A DNA stretch of 50,750 nucleotides, taken from assembly GCA_028867785.1 (NCBI GenBank), contig JAGWFS010000002.1, positions 337,504 through 388,253 on the forward strand, given 5' to 3'. This document shows positions 49,752-50,750 of the stretch, one piece after another; position 1 is the stretch's first letter, and the number at the start of each line of letters is the position of its first letter. A model generated the notes under the pieces. That model was given only the letters and a program-made list of their open reading frames with translations. It did not search any database and was not told the DNA's origin. A program made the position numbers and the translations under genes. The DNA comes from Nitrososphaerota archaeon. GTDB taxonomy: Archaea; Thermoproteota; Nitrososphaeria; Nitrososphaerales; Nitrosopumilaceae.

Positions 49752-50393
49752 ATGAATACTGCATTATCCGCATTTTCAGGTCAACAAGAGGACGTCCTGA
49801 AAATGGTTTCTGTGGCTAGTTTTAATTATCCGCAAAGGCAGGAAAAAATGTTGGAAATCAAGGACATTTTATACCAGGCAATTTCCGAGTATCAGGAAAA
49901 AAGAATACTTTCAGACATTGCCCAGGGCGAGAGTACGGATGCAATAAATGCCATCTTCAGCCACTGCGTATCACACCTTGACAAGATCGATGGAAGCAGG
50001 CAATCTGTGCTGGGCTCTCTTGCAGAAGGGCTGACTCACTATTTGTTGACCCTGGCAATGATCCCAAGCCAGAGAAAGACGTCCTTCCAGTCAGTTGATA
50101 TCGATGTTGCCATACCTGACGCCAGAACGCTTTCCACAAGTCCGGAAGAGGTAGTCATCATGTATTTCCCAAAGACTGACGAGCTGCAGACAATAAATGA
50201 AAACTTGGACAGACTAAGAAAGATTCAGCCAAAATCTGACAACATATGGCTTGTGGCTGACAGGCCGATTCCTGTGGATGCCAAGGTGTATACGCTTGAC
50301 AGGGAGCAGTTCAGCTTTGCAAGAATAATAAATGACCTTGTAAGCTTTACGGCAGGCAAGAAACAGTCAAAACTGAAAATCTTCAGGATATGA
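49752..50393 (+). CDS. hypothetical protein
   Basis: A 213-residue soluble protein. The N-terminal ~110 residues are helical ('EKMLEIKDILYQAISEYQEK'). The C-terminal half alternates strands and helices ('FQSVDIDVAIPDARTL', 'EEVVIMYFPKTDEL', 'NIWLVADRPIPVDA', 'KVYTLDREQFSF'), like a small alpha/beta domain. Not recognised. Its 3' end overlaps the convergent bioD gene by about 11 bases. Confidence 0.7.
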   Translation: MNTALSAFSGQQEDVLKMVSVASFNYPQRQEKMLEIKDILYQAISEYQEKRILSDIAQGESTDAINAIFSHCVSHLDKIDGSRQSVLGSLAEGLTHYLLTLAMIPSQRKTSFQSVDIDVAIPDARTLSTSPEEVVIMYFPKTDELQTINENLDRLRKIQPKSDNIWLVADRPIPVDAKVYTLDREQFSFARIINDLVSFTAGKKQSKLKIFRI

Positions 50394-50750
50394 GTGCGTT
50401 CAGGTCTATGTTTTTTTCCACAATGCCTGCCATTACCTCGGGCTTTTGATAGTCCCTTACAAAAGGAATCGTACCAAGTATCGGAAGGCCTGTGACTTCA
50501 TGTAAAGTAGAAGGCGCGTTTCTTTCCGCAGGTGTTCCGTTCTCGTCAAAATAATTGATTACCAGCCCCTTTACCGGGATCTCGTATTTTCTGCACATCT
50601 CAATTGTCATGACTGTATGGTTTATCGTGCCAAGAGTCGAGCGTGTCACAACAATCGTCTCAAGTCCCATTTGTTTTATCATGTCTGCTACAAAGAAATC
50701 CCTTGTAATCGGGGTCATTATTCCCCCGATTCCCTCCACAAGCACCATTT
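50383..50750 (-). CDS. bioD: dethiobiotin synthetase, C-terminal part (5' end outside window)
   Basis: The frame is open at the right edge. The visible ~121 residues match BioD, the ATP-dependent enzyme that closes the ureido ring of dethiobiotin in biotin synthesis: 'LVEGIGGIMTPITRDFFVAD' (active-site EG.GG segment), 'LETIVVTRSTLGTINHTVMT' (LGtiNHt signature) and 'VKGLVINYFDE'. The P-loop lies beyond the window. It is convergent with the hypothetical gene at 49752. Confidence 0.9.
   Translation of the reverse strand, partial: MVLVEGIGGIMTPITRDFFVADMIKQMGLETIVVTRSTLGTINHTVMTIEMCRKYEIPVKGLVINYFDENGTPAERNAPSTLHEVTGLPILGTIPFVRDYQKPEVMAGIVEKNIDLNALIS

Noticed and set aside
1-50750. CRISPR array or cas genes
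   Set aside because: No regularly spaced short repeats and no Cas-like proteins were seen.

Overview
The window reads as chromosomal DNA of a motile thaumarchaeon (ammonia-oxidising archaeon lineage). The reasons are a complete archaellum operon beside a bacterial-type Che operon, TrmB-type regulators, a secreted plastocyanin-like copper protein with the paired 'WVK-TA-WW' repeats common in thaumarchaea, N-terminal TATA-like boxes about 25-30 bases ahead of many start codons (leaderless mRNAs), and moderate A+T content. A Nitrosotalea-like genome would fit, but the genus is inference.

Layout. 1-4.0 kb: end of a TPR protein, a relic of a response-regulator start, a membrane histidine kinase with its receiver partner, and a soluble histidine kinase. 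4.2-4.8 kb: an unidentified membrane protein. 5.0-13.1 kb (minus strand): chemotaxis operon read as mcp-cheW-cheY-cheB-cheA-cheC-cheR-cheY'-cheC'-cheD, followed by a small charged protein and an unusual soluble MCP-Cache receptor (13.2-14.7 kb). 15.0-23.8 kb (plus strand): two archaellin genes identical in DNA and protein, separated by a cupredoxin gene, then a FlaX/FlaDE-like coiled-coil protein and flaG-flaF-flaH-flaI-flaJ. 23.8-28.5 kb: lone receiver, purK, a membrane protein, a receiver/transmembrane/pseudo-metalloprotease fusion, purE. 28.5-31.5 kb (minus): a PII-like/class III cyclase fusion, a winged-helix-like protein and a TrmB regulator. 31.7 kb: a tRNA-like element. 32.3-41.4 kb (minus): a large surface protein, a second type IV filament machine (FlaJ-like and FlaI-like proteins, pilin), and a MoxR-type AAA ATPase paired with a VWA protein. 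41.5-43.9 kb (plus): SecB-like protein and two pilin-like proteins. 44-46.4 kb: small conserved-looking hypotheticals. 46.4-46.9 kb: PemK/MazF-like toxin with a short partner. 47.2-50.75 kb: second TrmB regulator, archaeal AAA ATPase with a tandem operator-like repeat over its promoter, a hypothetical protein and the C-terminal part of bioD.

How it fits together. Receptors (one membrane-bound with almost no ectodomain, one cytoplasmic with a Cache domain) would signal through CheW/CheA to CheY; CheR/CheB/CheD/CheC provide adaptation. The output is the archaellum motor encoded next door. The pilus locus, surface protein, extra pilins and MoxR/VWA pair suggest a separate adhesion filament. No CheF homologue and no prepilin peptidase were recognised in the window. 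The most unusual items are the PII-cyclase fusion, the receiver-pseudo-matrixin fusion, the inverted MCP-Cache receptor, the identical archaellin repeats and a possible slippery start in flaI.
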